DNA of 64,000 bases from Lycorma delicatula (GCF_047948215.1 NC_134467.1:40215020-40279019); one strand, 5' to 3'; positions 1 through 11,280 are shown, counted from the first letter of the stretch. Program-made: numbers and translations. The notes: generated by a model not told the origin, from the letters alone.

Positions 1-300
1 TGCAATTGAATAGTAATATCTGGACAAGTAATCCATCTAATCTTTAAATTCACTCATTTAACTAAATAAACAAACCAACTACACAATCAAATGTTCAGTA
101 AATTTAATATGTAAACGCAATTAACAGGTAAAATAACATGTAGAATAACTGATTTTGTTGCTAATGTCAAGCTTCTATTATCAATTGCAACAATAAGAAC
201 GATTCAAAACCTCCCCCGAATTTATTTCTTATTGTATTTATACTCTTTCCAGAATTTATTCCTCGTTTAGTTTTCGTTACTAAAAGTTATCAAACTGTAT
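1..300. other. AT-rich stretch without recognised feature
   Basis: AT-rich sequence with no long open frame and no resemblance to the repeat families found elsewhere in the window. Confidence 0.5.
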
Positions 301-303
301 GTT

Positions 304-510
304 ATGTGTAGCAAGTGTAATGAATCGATTATTAAAAGCGAGAAAGGTAAATTAAACTTTGTAGTTTGTGCTTACAAATTCAAATTTCACAAACATCTGC
401 TGGATAGAATTCAACAATGTCATGCCCCAACAAAGTGTTGTTTAAAAATTTATTCAGAGAATAAAATTATAGAAAATTTTCAAGAATACACTGATGTTCG
501 TTTGAAATAA
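304..510 (+). pseudogene. Small degenerate open frame with PHD/RING-like Cys/His spacing
   Basis: A 68-codon frame opens at ATG 304 and ends at TAA 508-510. It starts with CSKC, then about 17 residues later has VCAYKFKFHKHLL, followed by two further Cys-containing segments (QQCHAP, KCCLK). This spacing recalls a PHD-type zinc finger (CxxC, then CxxC with FHxxC) in which several ligands have been lost. Such fingers occur in insect transposon proteins, so an old element fragment is my preferred reading. No neighbour supports a host gene, and codon use gives no clear signal. It could equally be a chance open frame. Confidence 0.2.
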
Positions 511-663
511 AATATAATTAACAGAAAAAAATTATCAAATTCTATTAAAAAAAACAAAAATCTGAAGATGTTTCATCTAGATTGTCAAAACTACAGAGAA
601 AATTGAAAAATAATGAATATATACCTAGATTATCTGAAAAATTTTGAGTCTTAACATATTCAA

Positions 664-1680
664 ATAGTTTTTTTTTGCAACAAAACTCTCCTTTAAAGTC
701 GATACATTTTTTCCAGCGATGATCTAACCTCTATAACCCTTCCAAATAATAACTGACGTCTTTCTCCGGAAAATAAACGTTTAAGTATGCGATAACCTTT
801 TCGTCCGATGAAAATCTCTTTCTTTCAAGCAAAACTTTAAGGTTAGGAAACAAGAAAAAGTCGTTTGTGAACCAGATCTGATGAATACGGTGAGTGATCA
901 ACCAATTCAAAATACAGTTCGTGAATTTTATCCATGGTGACGGTTGAAGTGTGAGCAGGCGGATTGTTCCGATGGAAACGCACATTCTTTTACTTTAAAT
1001 GTGGTCGTTTTTTTTTAATTTCTGCTTTTAGCTTATCAAATAATGATGCGTAATGCTATCCCGTTATTGTTTTACCTTTCTGAAGATAATCGATAAATAA
1101 AATTCTGTTACTATCCCAAAAAAAACAGTTCACCTTCCCGAGCGATGGAACCGTCTTTACCTTTTTCAAAGCAGGTTCACCCTTTTTTGTGGCATTCCAC
1201 TGTTTTGATTGTTGTTTCGTCTCAGGAGTGTAGTGGTGGATCCATATTCATCTACAATTATGAATCGGTGCAAAAAACCTGACTCGTTTTGCTTAAACTG
1301 CTCTAGTAGGGCCTTGGAAATATCCATTCGAATGCATTTTTGGTTCAAAGTGAGCAAACATGGCACGCACCGCGTGATTAATTTACGCATATCCAATTTT
1401 TCGGTTAATATATGACAAACACGTTCTTTCGATATGAACCTTTGTTATCTCTTTAACCTTAATTCGTCGGTCGTCCAGTATCATTTGGTGAAATTTTTCG
1501 ATGATATCGATGGTAGTTGCAGTTTTTGGCCGTCCCTGACATTCATTATCAACCAAGCTGGTACAACCATGTTTAAATTCACCTGCCAATCTTTTCACGG
1601 TGGTAAATGATGCGACAGTGTCCCCGCAAACAGCGTCAAAGTCGGTTTTAATTTTAATAGTCGTATTGCCTTTGAATGTG
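664..1680 (-). pseudogene. Mariner-like transposase remnant (MAR-0)
   Basis: Read on the minus strand, this is a decayed mariner transposase. The helix-turn-helix half is visible as FTTVKRLAGEFKHG and GRPKTAT, around 1490-1640. The first catalytic Asp sits in IIVDEYG (about 1250). The second has become Asn (RNNPPAH, near 950), and the third is lost in DLVHKRLFLV. The C-terminus is recognisable as KRFSSDEKVIAYLN, then DHRWKKCIDFKGEF near 670-740. At least two frameshifts separate the pieces, and the first helices are missing where a SINE-A copy abuts at about 1680. No terminal inverted repeats were seen. It must be inactive. Family assignment is firm; subfamily is not. Confidence 0.75.
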
Positions 1681-1682
1681 AA

Positions 1683-1892
1683 TAAAGTGCAGACTTGTAC
1701 AGTCTCAGGTTGAGCACTCTTGTGAAGTGTGATTAATTGAAACCTACCTAGCAAAGAATACCGGTATCCACGATCTAGTATTCAAATCTGTATAAAAGCA
1801 ACTGCCTTAACTAGGATTTGAACCTTAGATCTTGCGACTTCGAAATCAGTTGATTTGTGATAACGAGTTAACTACTAGATCACTAGAGTAGG
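1683..1892 (-). mobile_element. SINE-A copy (tRNA-derived SINE)
   Basis: On the minus strand it begins with a tRNA-like head (box A region TAGTAGTTAACTCG; box B GGTTCAAATCC at about 1809-1819). The family body follows (AATACTAGATCGTGGATACC, then a GGTTTCAATTAA-like block). The 3' tail is missing at the junction with MAR-0. Confidence 0.8.
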
Positions 1893-2195
1893 TGGGTATC
1901 TATCAATATCCTGGTCGAACCGCGAACATGCGACAATATGTTTATGAATCGTATAATATCTTTTGTTTATAACAAATGCATTTCGTATTTTGAAATAAAC
2001 AGAATGTTTATTCTGATCACAAAATATTAGTACTGTATGGGTCATGTCTACACAAGTTACATTATAAATATAAAAATAAATTATAAGATAAAAACATATG
2101 TGACTTAAGTCCATATTAGTTATTTAAATAAATATTTAAAAATTAAAAAACGACTGCCAAAAAAAAATTACTCTTTAATTTAGACAAGCAGGCAG
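1893..2195. other. AT-rich spacer
   Basis: Nothing recognised. A short frame on the minus strand has no protein character. Confidence 0.4.
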
Positions 2196-2456
2196 GCAGG
2201 CTTTCAGATAATACTTCAGAGGATGAAATGTATGAGTGTAAATGAAGTGTAGTCTTGTATAGTTTCAGTTCGACAATTCCTGAGATGTATGTTTAATTGA
2301 ATCCCAACCACCAAAGTACACCGGTATCCACGATCTAGTATTCAAATCCGTGTAAAAATAACTGACTTTACTAGGACTTGAACGCTGGAACTCTCGACTC
2401 CAAAAATCAAATTTTAACTGATTTTCGACGACGAGTCAACCAATAGACCGGCCGGT
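2196..2456 (-). mobile_element. SINE-A copy
   Basis: Nearly complete copy on the minus strand: tRNA-like head at 2385-2456, the GATCGTGGATACC body at 2325-2340 and the CAATTAAAC block near 2292. The family tail (TCATCCTCTGAAGTATTA) lies at about 2205-2225. The head is damaged by small insertions, so box B is imperfect. Confidence 0.8.
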
Positions 2457-2499
2457 AAGCAACATAATTTGAGTCCATATTTACGCACACATAAACTTG

Positions 2500-2990
2500 A
2501 TCCAAAAAGTTTGATTTTTTCTTTCGTTCCGACCACAACGGATCACGTTTGCATAATTTTGACTTCTTTTTCTTTTCCCAAGAGGTTTTGATTCTTTTGA
2601 ACTGTTGTTGTCACCTTTCTGCCATCCATTTAAACAGGGTTATACCCTTCTTTTTCCTTCTCTCTGGAAACCTTTTAGATTCTCGAATCAGTTTTCTAAA
2701 TTTATCTCTGTATTTACACAGATCCATAGAAATGTTTAATGTTTTAGAATCTGTTTGTATTTCTTTAAACCGCTGGGTCTTTTTGGTTCTGTTTTTGTAG
2801 AAATATTTTTTTTTTCAATCCTTGTTCGTTCTTGCTGTATAAATTTCCAAAAAATTGTAATCTTCTTTTCCAGATTAAGTCCACTGTTTTTTACTGTAAA
2901 TTTATATTTTGATCCGTAACTTTTACTTAAAATTTTTTTCTTACTTTTTCTTATTCTGAATGTAAAACTGCACACATTTTGTCCTATACA
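2500..2990 (-). pseudogene. LINE ORF2 C-terminal fragment (RTE-b family)
   Basis: On the minus strand a frame reads QRFKEIQTDSKTLNIS, then DLCKYRDKFRKLIRES, then an ERRKKKG and FKWMAER block. A TGA interrupts where Trp is expected, followed by FKRIKTSWEKKKK. This spacing (a YRDKFR-like motif, then a basic Trp-rich tail) is what I know from the extreme C-terminus of insect RTE-like endonuclease/reverse transcriptases. The end of the frame (DPLWSERKK) matches the fragment at 63510-64000, so both belong to one family. There is no RT core here. Only the 3' part of a 5'-truncated copy remains. Confidence 0.55.
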
Positions 2991-3146
2991 GTGCTTCTAA
3001 TAGTACTACAGTTTTATAATATCTCAATTTTGAGTTATTTAACAGGAATTTTTTTATTGTAAATGATTTTCATGCGATGATAAATTTACGCTGTACAATA
3101 TTTTTTTAGGCCGTTTCTATTTTTCGTGATTTATTCTTAGTCCCAT

Positions 3147-4903
3147 TTTTACTTCCTTGTACAAAGTAAAGGAAGTATTGTGATCGGGAAAAACTTCGTT
3201 TTTCAGATTTTAACGGAAATATCCATTTAGACCATCCCTGAATTCATTTTGACTAGATTCGGCGTGAGGTTTGTACGAATGTATCTCGCATAACTCAAAA
3301 ACTATTAGCCATAGGTTGTTAACATTTTGGATTTAAGACTATTGTAACATCTATTTGTGCACAATACTTGTTCGGGCAGCCATGTAGAAATTGTGAAGAG
3401 TTCAGGAGGCTCTCTTCGCAAGTATTTGGAATACGGTTTCAAGCCGGGTCAGTACCGGAGCGGAACGGTAATCACAATGCACCGGATATAAATTTCGTTC
3501 AGTTGCCCATCTACCGCCTGCAAAAGAGGCTTCAGAGCCTCGCGATGGATGCATGACAGCTAGAATAGCACACCACGACTAACGGAAGATCCTTGTTTAA
3601 ATTTATACTGGACCTGAGGGGATGGTATGTCTCAAGCTCGTTTTTAAAGGCAACGGGTGCCGAAGTGCTCACCAACCATGTCAATTTAAACCAATATCTG
3701 TTTCGATTCCACCTGGCAGCTGATAAGCTATGCATCTGTGGGGAGATCTATTCAAATGAACACCTATTGTTTGACTGCCCAGCTCTTGGGGGAGCCAGAG
3801 ACCGGACACCCTGGAACTTAGAGGTCAAGGGGAAAATTGGTCATTCACAAGCGGCGAGAGCCGCACTGTCGGACCGTGTGGGAGTTCCTTGATGCGGTTG
3901 CTTTGTTCAATCGACATCAGTAGTTTACCCGAGGGGAAAAGACTCCTACCGCACTGCTGTGGGAAACTCACCTAGAGAAATATATGGCTTATCACCAGCC
4001 AATTAAGGCTCCAAGCGCTTTAATATGGTTGACAGTACCTGTCAACCATAGGTACTGTCAACCTAGGTCGCTGAATGCCTAGGTGGCATTCATCGACCTA
4101 GGCGTGGCAGCAAATTGCTGTCCAGACGAAATGAATTTTAATTTATAGATATCATATATATGTTTTTAGTAGTTGACGACGTAAGCCTACCAATTTTAGT
4201 AAATATATGACAAATGAACAGTTGGGACACGTAAGCCGGTGGTATATGGCACCGCGCTTAGTCCGCTTACGCTGTTAGGTAAACTGTAGGAGCTATGTTA
4301 GGATACCGGTAGTTAAACTGTTTGAGGCTCAGTTGCCGTTTGTGTCACAGACATTTGGACGTATGTTTTAGGGCGACCGAATAGGGTAGTGGCGGGAGAA
4401 ATGTCAAGCAAACCAACGTAGTTGTGCACCTTCCCGTTTTGATTATAGTCGACTGGACCAAAAGTGTTCAAAAAAGCTCAAAATCCAAAAAGATTTGGAT
4501 TTTGGACTTTTTTTAACTAATAAACTGTCATTGATAGCATTTCAATGATATATCGTAAGTATTACTTATTTTTATTGGTTTTGGAGTTAAAGCCAAATTA
4601 AATTTTAATTAATGAAATATTTGGATCTTACAAGAGGAAGGCACATCGGTTCAAATCAGACTTCATCTCGTTTGTTTTTTTTTTTAGTTTTTTTTTTAAA
4701 TTTAAATATATTGATTTATTAATAATTGTTAACCTGTGATTGTAAACAAATTTTTATACTAATTTATAATGCAGTAATAAAAATAAATAAATAAAAAAAT
4801 TATAAAAAATCAGAAGTTATAAATGAAATAAAATTTTATGTACTTTTAAAAATGTGTATGTAATTTAATAAGCGGAAAAGGAAGTTATGTGGTGTTTATA
4901 TAA
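3147..4903 (+). repeat. P-family repeat split by an R1-like insertion
   Basis: The left part (3147-3362) starts ACTTCCTTGTACAAAG and carries the family landmarks CATCCCTGAAT and CTCGCATAACTCAAAAAC. The right part (4419-4903) resumes exactly where the left stops (AGTTGTGCAC), then has GGATTTTGGAC and TTGGATCTTACAAGAGGAAG, and ends near GGAAGTTATGTGGTG. The insertion between them duplicated about 11 bp. Compare the uninterrupted copy at 40447-41112. Confidence 0.8.
3363..4418 (+). pseudogene. R1-like LINE 3' end (R1-a, copy 1), 5'-truncated
   Basis: Encodes the last part of a non-LTR retrotransposon ORF2. An RNase-H-side segment at 3368-3556 ends in a stop. It is followed by a 99-codon frame (3593-3892) with LDLRGWYVSSSFLKATG, FRFHLAADKLCICGE and NEHLLFDCPALGGAR. 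The CxCG...H...C pattern is the C-terminal zinc knuckle of R1/I-type elements. A 3' untranslated region of about 520 bp follows (landmarks CAGCCAATTAAGGCTCC, GAGGCTCAGTTGCCGTTTGT) and is shared with 51936-53898 and 61750-62735. Flanking direct repeats of 11 bp (3352-3362 TATTTGTGCAC; 4419-4429 TAGTTGTGCAC) mark the insertion into a P repeat. Clade assignment to R1 is by general resemblance only. Confidence 0.75.
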
Positions 4904-5339
4904 TTCTTTTCATCATGTATGAAAAATATATTTTATTTTTTATCCATAACTAAAATTTTTGCATTTGCTTATTATTTTCAATCAAAATTGTAAATAAAAT
5001 TTAATTAACACTATGCATATTTTTTTATAAAAACAGAATGTAGTTTTACATTTCACGTAAAACAAATGTAGTATTTGTGTTAGACATTATACTAGGTTTG
5101 ATAATTACATTAGATATAATTTTACAAGTTATGTCCATTAATTAACTCAACGTCCAGTAATTAAAATTTTCATTTATCTTTGTTTATTCCTGGAAATAAT
5201 AACTGTATTTATTTTATACACTTTACTATAAAGTACAATTATAACTTTGTAATATTACAGTTGACATTCAAAATTTCCATGATATCACTAGAAATTAATT
5301 AAAAAAAGTTAGTTTTGCTTGTTATTTTTAAATAAATAA
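4904..5339. other. AT-rich stretch
   Basis: Very AT-rich with no open frame of note and no match to the named repeat families. Confidence 0.4.
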
Positions 5340-7202
5340 TCTGTTATATAAAAGAGAATGTCCTGACTGATTCACTGACTCATAATCGACGTACAACCAA
5401 AACTATTTTAGGTAGAGACTTGAAATTTTCAGGGTATCTTCGTATCTTTAAGGAGGCGTGCACTAAGAAAGGATTTTGCGAAAATTTCATTTTAAGGGGT
5501 TCAAATCGATAAAAAACTAAATTTCCTGTTAACAGCGCTATCTGTTGTACGTAAAAGCAACATACGTTTTACTAAATATTTTAAGATTCCATTGCAATCT
5601 TTCCGATATAGACTAAAAAATTACTGGATCGATTTACGCTTGGGGAAGAAGGGAGAAAGGGAAAAATCGAAAAAGGTAAAAGGGAAGAAGGGGAAAATGG
5701 AAAATATAAAAAGGGGAAAGTGGGGAAAAGGAAATAAAAAGATAAAAAAGAAAAAAGGAAAGAGGAAGGGGGAAAGGGAAATGGGGGAAGACAAAGGGTA
5801 TTAAATAAATTTAATTAAAATAATATTAAATTAATTTAAATTCATAAATAATTAAATTAAATTGGAATTACAAAATTAGAATATGTAAAGCAAATAATTG
5901 AAAATGTCAGATGCAGAACAATTAGTTGACATTAAAAGCAAAGGTAAAGCATGGATATAAAGTAATTCATTACATCTGTCAAATAAGTAATATTAATACA
6001 TTGTGTGCGCGCGCAGAGCGACAGAATGAGTGTGTGATTGCTCCAGAAGACTGCCGTTAAATTTTACAGATGTATTTCTCTGTTTAATATAACGAATAAA
6101 GTTCATAATAAACATGTGTTCGTAAAAGGTTTTGTTTTTAAATTACGAATAACGAAGAATTTTACCACGATTTCTGCCTAGCGGCAAAATTAATCTATAC
6201 CGAATTCATCGAAAACCGTGGAAGATGGGAGAAACGAAAAAATCGGAAAAGGGAAATAGGGAAAAATCGAAAAAGGTAAATGGGAAGAGAGTAAAAAGGG
6301 AAGGAGAGGAAAATGGAATAAATAATACAGGGGAAAACGGGAAATGGAAATGGAAAGGGAAAAGAGAAAAAAGAATAGAAGATCGAGGAAGGGGAAGGGA
6401 AGTGAGGGAAAGAGAAACGGAAGAAAAAAAGGGAAACGGGAGAAAACGGGAAGAGAGAGCGAAGCGAGCCATGACCCTCTGATCGTGACGGGAAGCGCAT
6501 GTAACCATAAAGAACGGGCGAAGCCTCGATGGGGATGCTAGATTTGGGATTGTAATAATTTTTTAAGGGATAGAGAGACGGGAAAAGGAAAGGGAAACGG
6601 GATAAAACGGGAAGGGAGAGCGAAGCGTGCCATGACCCTCTGATCGTGACGGGAAACGCAAGTAACCATAGAGCACGGGCGATGCCGCGATGGGGATGCT
6701 AAATTTGGGATTGTACCACATTTTTTAAGGGAAAGAGAAACGTGAGAAGGAAAGGCAAACGGGAAGGGAGAGCGAAGCGTGCCATGACCCTCTGATCGTG
6801 ACAGGAAACGCAAGTAACCATGCACGGGTGAAGCCTCGATGGGGATGCTAGATTTTGGATTGTAATTATTTTTTTTTAATCTTTCTTGGACTTTTATATT
6901 GAACTATTTTAATTCGTTCATAAAATGGATTGGTCTAACAAATATTGTTCAATTTTCTATTCTTCCTTTTTTTGTTTTCCTTTATTTAAGTTTTGGGCAA
7001 CAATTCATTGTTTATCGTATATTCCTTCAGTATTTTTCATAAAAAATTTTATTTACCGTTTTATCAGGATTTAATGAAAATCTAAATATAATATTGTCGA
7101 TTAAATATTTATTATTTACCAAAAAATAAGTTTGCTATTAAAAAAGCATTACGAATGAAGGTACATCTATATTGTGGGCGTAGTCGCGACCGGATACGCT
7201 AG
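5340..7202 (+). mobile_element. Candidate non-autonomous Helitron with purine-rich body
   Basis: The 5' end reads A|TCTGTTATATAAAAGAG, and the 3' end CGGATACGCTAG|T at 7199-7203. Both fit Helitron rules (TC start, CTRR end, A/T host site). Inside are the family signature GCGCTATCTGTTGTACGTAAA (5533) and ACTGGATCGATTTACGC (5623). Two long purine-rich tracts (about 5640-5800 and 6210-6460) follow, then three tandem copies of a 3'-end-like unit. It encodes no Rep/helicase. Whether the whole interval is one element or several merged copies is uncertain: inner CTAG ends at about 6541 and 6849 could be older 3' ends. Confidence 0.5.
6425..6870 (+). repeat. Three tandem Helitron 3'-end-like units
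   Basis: Three imperfect units of about 150-160 bp. Each contains GAGCGAAGCG (near 6457, 6618, 6768), then CCATGACCCTCTGATCGTGAC, then CGCAAGTAACCAT or a variant. Each ends CGATGGGGATGCTAGAT or a close variant. The repeated CTAG ends suggest successive terminal insertions or slippage in a Helitron end. Confidence 0.75.
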
Positions 7203-7628
7203 TTCGTAAATAAAATACAATAATTTTTGTTTAACTATAAAAATTAAAAAAGGATATTAAATTGTAATTTCTTTCTACTGGTTTGATTTTAAGATTCAAA
7301 ATTCGTATTCTGTACCGCAACATACATGTTAATATTCAATTTTCTTAATCAATCTGTTTTATTTATATATATATATATATTTTTTTTTTTACTGTCGTTT
7401 ATCCCCTCCTCCGTAAATTTCTTTATATGTAGAACAGAATTCACTGACCATCTTCTTATTGTGTGACTAAACTCCCTTGCATTTTTATTGTTGTGTTTTA
7501 CTATCCCAGCTGTTATATCTATATAAATGTTCGTTTGTATATTTCGAGTTACGATATAAGGCATATACTTCCGTTATAATTTTCTTAATAAATTAGGAAT
7601 CATTTAAAAAAAAAAATATTTCCATAAT
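7203..7628. other. AT-rich stretch with short (TA)n
   Basis: AT-rich; a short TA run at about 7363-7380. No gene seen. Confidence 0.4.
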
Positions 7629-7846
7629 TTTTTTACTTCCTTGTACAAAGTAATCATAGTATTTTGATCGTGAAAATTACAGATTATCAAATTTCAACGG
7701 AAATATCTATTTTGACCATCCCTGAATCCATTTTGAATAGTTTCGGCGTGATATCTATCGACGTATGTATCTCGCATAACTCAAAAACAATTAGCCGTAA
7801 AATGTTGAAATTTTGTATTTAGGACTGTTGTAACATCTAGTTGTGC
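7629..7846 (+). repeat. P-family repeat, left half only
   Basis: Starts TTTTACTTCCTTGTACAAAG and keeps the CCATCCCTGAATCC and CTCGCATAACTCAAAAAC landmarks. It stops after AACATCTAGTTGTGCA, the same point at which the 3147-4903 copy is interrupted. The right half is missing, and a LINE fragment follows directly. Confidence 0.8.
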
Positions 7847-7847
7847 A

Positions 7848-8088
7848 GTAATTTATATTTTTAGTCATATATATTTTTTCTTCAAATTTATGTGCTCCTG
7901 CTTTCTTTGGTATTATGACTATAACGCAATTTTTGAAGTCTGATGGAACTTCCCCTTTTTCGTAAATATTACACACCAGTTTGTATATCAATCGTTTCCT
8001 CAGCTGCACTTCGCAGTAATTATGCAGGTATTTCGTCTATTCCAGTAGCCTTTCTGCTGTTAAAACCTTTTATTGCTCTCAAAGTAGT
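7848..8088 (-). pseudogene. RTE reverse transcriptase N-terminal fragment
   Basis: On the minus strand this encodes the start of an RTE-type RT domain: KATGIDEIPA in one frame, then LVCNIYEKGEVPSDFKNCVI followed by PKKAG in another (7791-8009). The combination of the GIDEIPAE-like motif and the WP.DW/SDFKN..I.PIPKK block is characteristic of RTE-clade elements. One frameshift and one stop lie between. It may come from the same RTE-a family that dominates the window, but no RTE-a copy here covers this segment, so that cannot be checked. Confidence 0.65.
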
Positions 8089-9105
8089 TGTGCAAGTGAT
8101 CTAAAAAAAAATTTGGGTGGAGAACCGATGAATGTTTAAGAATATCGATTTTTTTTAAATGTTTTGAATTGTTTTTGCTTATATAAACTGTTAATAATTA
8201 TATTACAATAAAACTCATTATAATTCTCTCCTCACCCCCACCCCACAAAAAAAAGAAATCTTACGTAACATTTTATTAGTACATTCTTTCATTTAACATA
8301 ATTAACGTAGAAAGATCAAAAACTTTTCTTGGGTGGTAATTTTTGGTGTGGGGATACAAGAAAAGGAAAAATATGTGGATTTAAACAATTTTTTTTTATA
8401 TATCGCACATTATTCTTCTGTGTAAGCATAAATAATCTATGCCAGTAAAGTATAACAATTTTGTTGTTAGATTTTATAAATAACTATTGTAAATAAAATA
8501 TAATGTATTTCAATTAATTATCAAAGAAAGTGTGTTTAATGTATTATTATTATTTTTGTTTAATTATTCAGATTATATTAACTGTTTTAGAAATATAATT
8601 CGACTATCACTAAATATCTATATAATTATAACATCATAGAGTATATATTTTACATTATCTAAACTTATTAAATATTTCACTCAAAGGATTATAATATAAC
8701 TTAACGAACGGTTTTATAATTGAAAGGTTAAACCATTGTTAATTAGTCTTTGTTTCATGATTAAATTTCAAATAGTATATTTTAAATGCATGCTATAATA
8801 AATGGTTCTTAGTAATTGAATAATGATTAAAATTACGTTGATTTAGCAGTACATGAAATTATTGTGAAACCCTAGACGTAAAAGGTACATTATACATTAC
8901 ATTGTATAATGTACCCATTGAAGTATACCCATTGATGTACACATTGATGTATAAGGTACAAAATTACATTATACATCAACAGTTCATTTATTACCTAAAT
9001 TTACATTGATAAAACTATTTTCCCTTTATTTTTATCGATGTAATATTATATTAATTTAAAAAATCCTTTATGTTTATCGGTACAGAATAATACTTTTACC
9101 AGGTT
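8089..9105. other. AT-rich intergenic stretch
   Basis: No gene. Around 8883-8985 there are several short overlapping repeats of ACATTATACATT / TTGATGTA type, including small palindromes. Confidence 0.4.
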
Positions 9106-9107
9106 TA

Positions 9108-10374
9108 TTTTTTTCTCAAGGTCCGATCGGTCGCGAAATAAAACCTCGCATAAAAATCGGATGAATATCCGATATTCATATGTGTTGCGCAGCGTCTCTA
9201 GTATGTCCTTCAATCACGCCGCGTCACTTCGTTTAGTTCTGTACACGCAGCTAGCACGTAAACATGTCTACAAGAATAGCATCTCCCGCCAAATGTGAAG
9301 TGCGTGCGGTAATTCGATTTCTTCAGGCTGAGGAATGTAATGTGTACGGTGAAACTTTAATGAGTGACAGCAAAGTGCGACAATGGTGCAGGAACTTTAA
9401 AGCAGGACGTACAGATGTTCATGATGCAGGCGGTCAGGGAAGAAAGCGAGTGTCAACCGATGATCTTGTTCAGCGAGTAGATGAGGCGATTCGAGAAAAT
9501 CGTCGGTTCACAATTTCTGTATCGAGTGATTCGTTTCCTGAAATTTCAAGGTCAGCTTTCTACACCGTTGTGAGTGAGAGATTTCAGTACCGCAAACTGT
9601 GTGCGAGATAGGTTCCCAAGATGCTGTCCGACCATCACAAAACAATGAGAATGGACGTCTCCCTAACGTTTCTACAGCGCTACCACAATGAAGGAGAAGA
9701 TTTTTTGAACAAAATTGTCACAGGGGACGAGACACGGGTCCATTTCGAAACTGAAGAAACAAAAGAACAATCCAAACAGTGGATGCATTCTCATTCTTCC
9801 AGTAAACCAAAGAAGTTCAAGCGAACCTTCAACAGAAAGTGTATGGCTACTGTGTTCTGGGACCGGAATGGAGTTCTCTTGGTGAAAATCATGGAATTCC
9901 ACCACAACCATCACTGCAGCCCCATACTGCGTGACTCTTCAACGTCTACAAAGGGCAATTCATAACAAGTGGAGAGGAATGCAGGCATTGTATTTCTCCA
10001 TGACAACGCTTGGCCGCACGCTGCAGCTGTAACAAAGAAGCTCCTGCAGCGTTTTCGTCGGGAAGTGTTTGATCACCCACCATACAGCCCGGACTTGGCT
10101 ACATCCGATTTTCACCTCTTTGCTCATATGAAACGCCGGGAAAGAGGACAACATTTTGGCACAGTCATCGAGAAAAACAGGGCTGAAAACACAGGCGACT
10201 CCGTTGTATGACGAGGGTATTGGAAAGTTGGTACCACGCTATGACAAATGTCTAAATCGGAGTGGCGACTATGTAGAGAAATAGCATAACTATGTAAGTA
10301 CTTGAAACAAATAAAAAGTTTTTTATTTTAACTGTGGTTTTAATTTCGTGACCGATCGGACCTTGAAAAAAAAA
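9108..10374 (+). mobile_element. MAR-1 mariner element, both ends present
   Basis: Terminal inverted repeats of about 30 bp: left CAAGGTCCGATCGGTCGCG (9116), right the complement with GGTCACG (about 10345-10365). Both are preceded by a T-run, with TA at 9106-9107 and 10375-10376 as target duplication. Size (1267 bp) is normal for mariner. A 3'-end fragment of the same family lies at 36857-37022. Confidence 0.85.
9264..10270 (+). pseudogene. MAR-1 mariner transposase, broken
   Basis: Starts at ATG 9264 (MSTRIASPAKCEVRAVIRF). Residues 1-115 hold the paired HTH DNA-binding half (VRQWCRNFKAGRTDVHD). An in-frame TAG at 9609-9611 falls where Trp is usual before VPKMLSDHHK. The catalytic part keeps all three Asp: IVTGDETRVHF (about 9718), FLHDNAWPHAA (about 10000) and YSPDLATSDFHLF (about 10085), a DD34D-type arrangement. 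A frame change lies near 9950 and another after LFAHMKRRE (about 10140). The C-terminal LVPRYDKC-like segment is out of frame near 10230. Not functional as it stands, although the active-site triad is intact. Confidence 0.85.
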
Positions 10375-10379
10375 TAACC

Positions 10380-11280
10380 CTCGTACATTATACAGAGTGT
10401 ACCACGAAGTTCTTCTGGGACTTTCATTACCCATTTTACTTGTAAAAGATTTATAAAAACATATGTCTTAAAATGCTTCGTTTATGAGTTACGATTTCAA
10501 CTACCCCGATGAAATGAAGTCGTATTAAAATTTCTAGGATGTTAATTAAGGAACAGAATTAATGATTTTTTTTATGGTTTTTGACCTGAATGATCGATTA
10601 AAGTAGTTTTTAGAACCATATCTGTAGTAATTTGTAAGAAATATGGAGTAAAATCCAATAAATTGAGATTAAAAACCCTATTGTTTTATGTTTGCCATGA
10701 AATAACTTTTTTAAATCCATAATAATAATGAAGTGTAGAATTTAATTCTGAACATTATGGTTAAGATAAATTTAAATGAAACAAAGAAAAATTATAATTT
10801 TATTTAGAAACAGTCAATAAATAAAACGTACTTATAGAACTGTCGATTTGTATTCTACCAGTTGCAAAAATTTCAAGCGAAGTAGAACTGTTTGTAGATG
10901 TTGAACTTGATAAAAGGTGATTTGTTTATGTGTTTTCTAAACTATCGAACGCGAAACTCTGATCATTTAGAAAGACGTCGTGTATTAATTTCTGGACTGT
11001 CCTGAGATATATCGATAATAAATACATTAATAACAGCGACGTACTGGACAGATTGTTTGAATCCGGGAGGAATACTAGGGAACGAATTTGTATCCTGAAG
11101 ATTGCGAAAGTAAACCTAATTTTTTTGAGATCTGGAATCCTGCGATTCGGGAAACAATTTCATATTTTACTGCAAAAGTTGTTGCATTATCATTACATAC
11201 ATCCAGAATGAATACTAAATCAAGTATGGTGGCATTACTTCAATGGCAGTCAGATTACGTTTAAATGTAAAATTCATAGA
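10380..11280. other. AT-rich sequence, possible small non-coding repeat
   Basis: No coding signal. ACAGAGTGTACCACGAAGTT at about 10392 resembles the ends of several small elements in the window (for example GGTACACTCTGTAT at 31502), so an old short element may start here. Its other end was not found. Confidence 0.3.

Noticed and set aside
5592..5804. Lys/Glu/Gly-rich protein-coding frames in purine-rich tracts (also at 6195-6541 and 22120-22332)
   Set aside because: Low-complexity G/A sequence is open in several frames on both strands; no domain, and shared with non-coding Helitron bodies.
6425..6870. CRISPR-like array of repeats and spacers
   Set aside because: Units are 150-160 bp, imperfect, without short uniform repeats, and match Helitron ends; the genome is eukaryotic.
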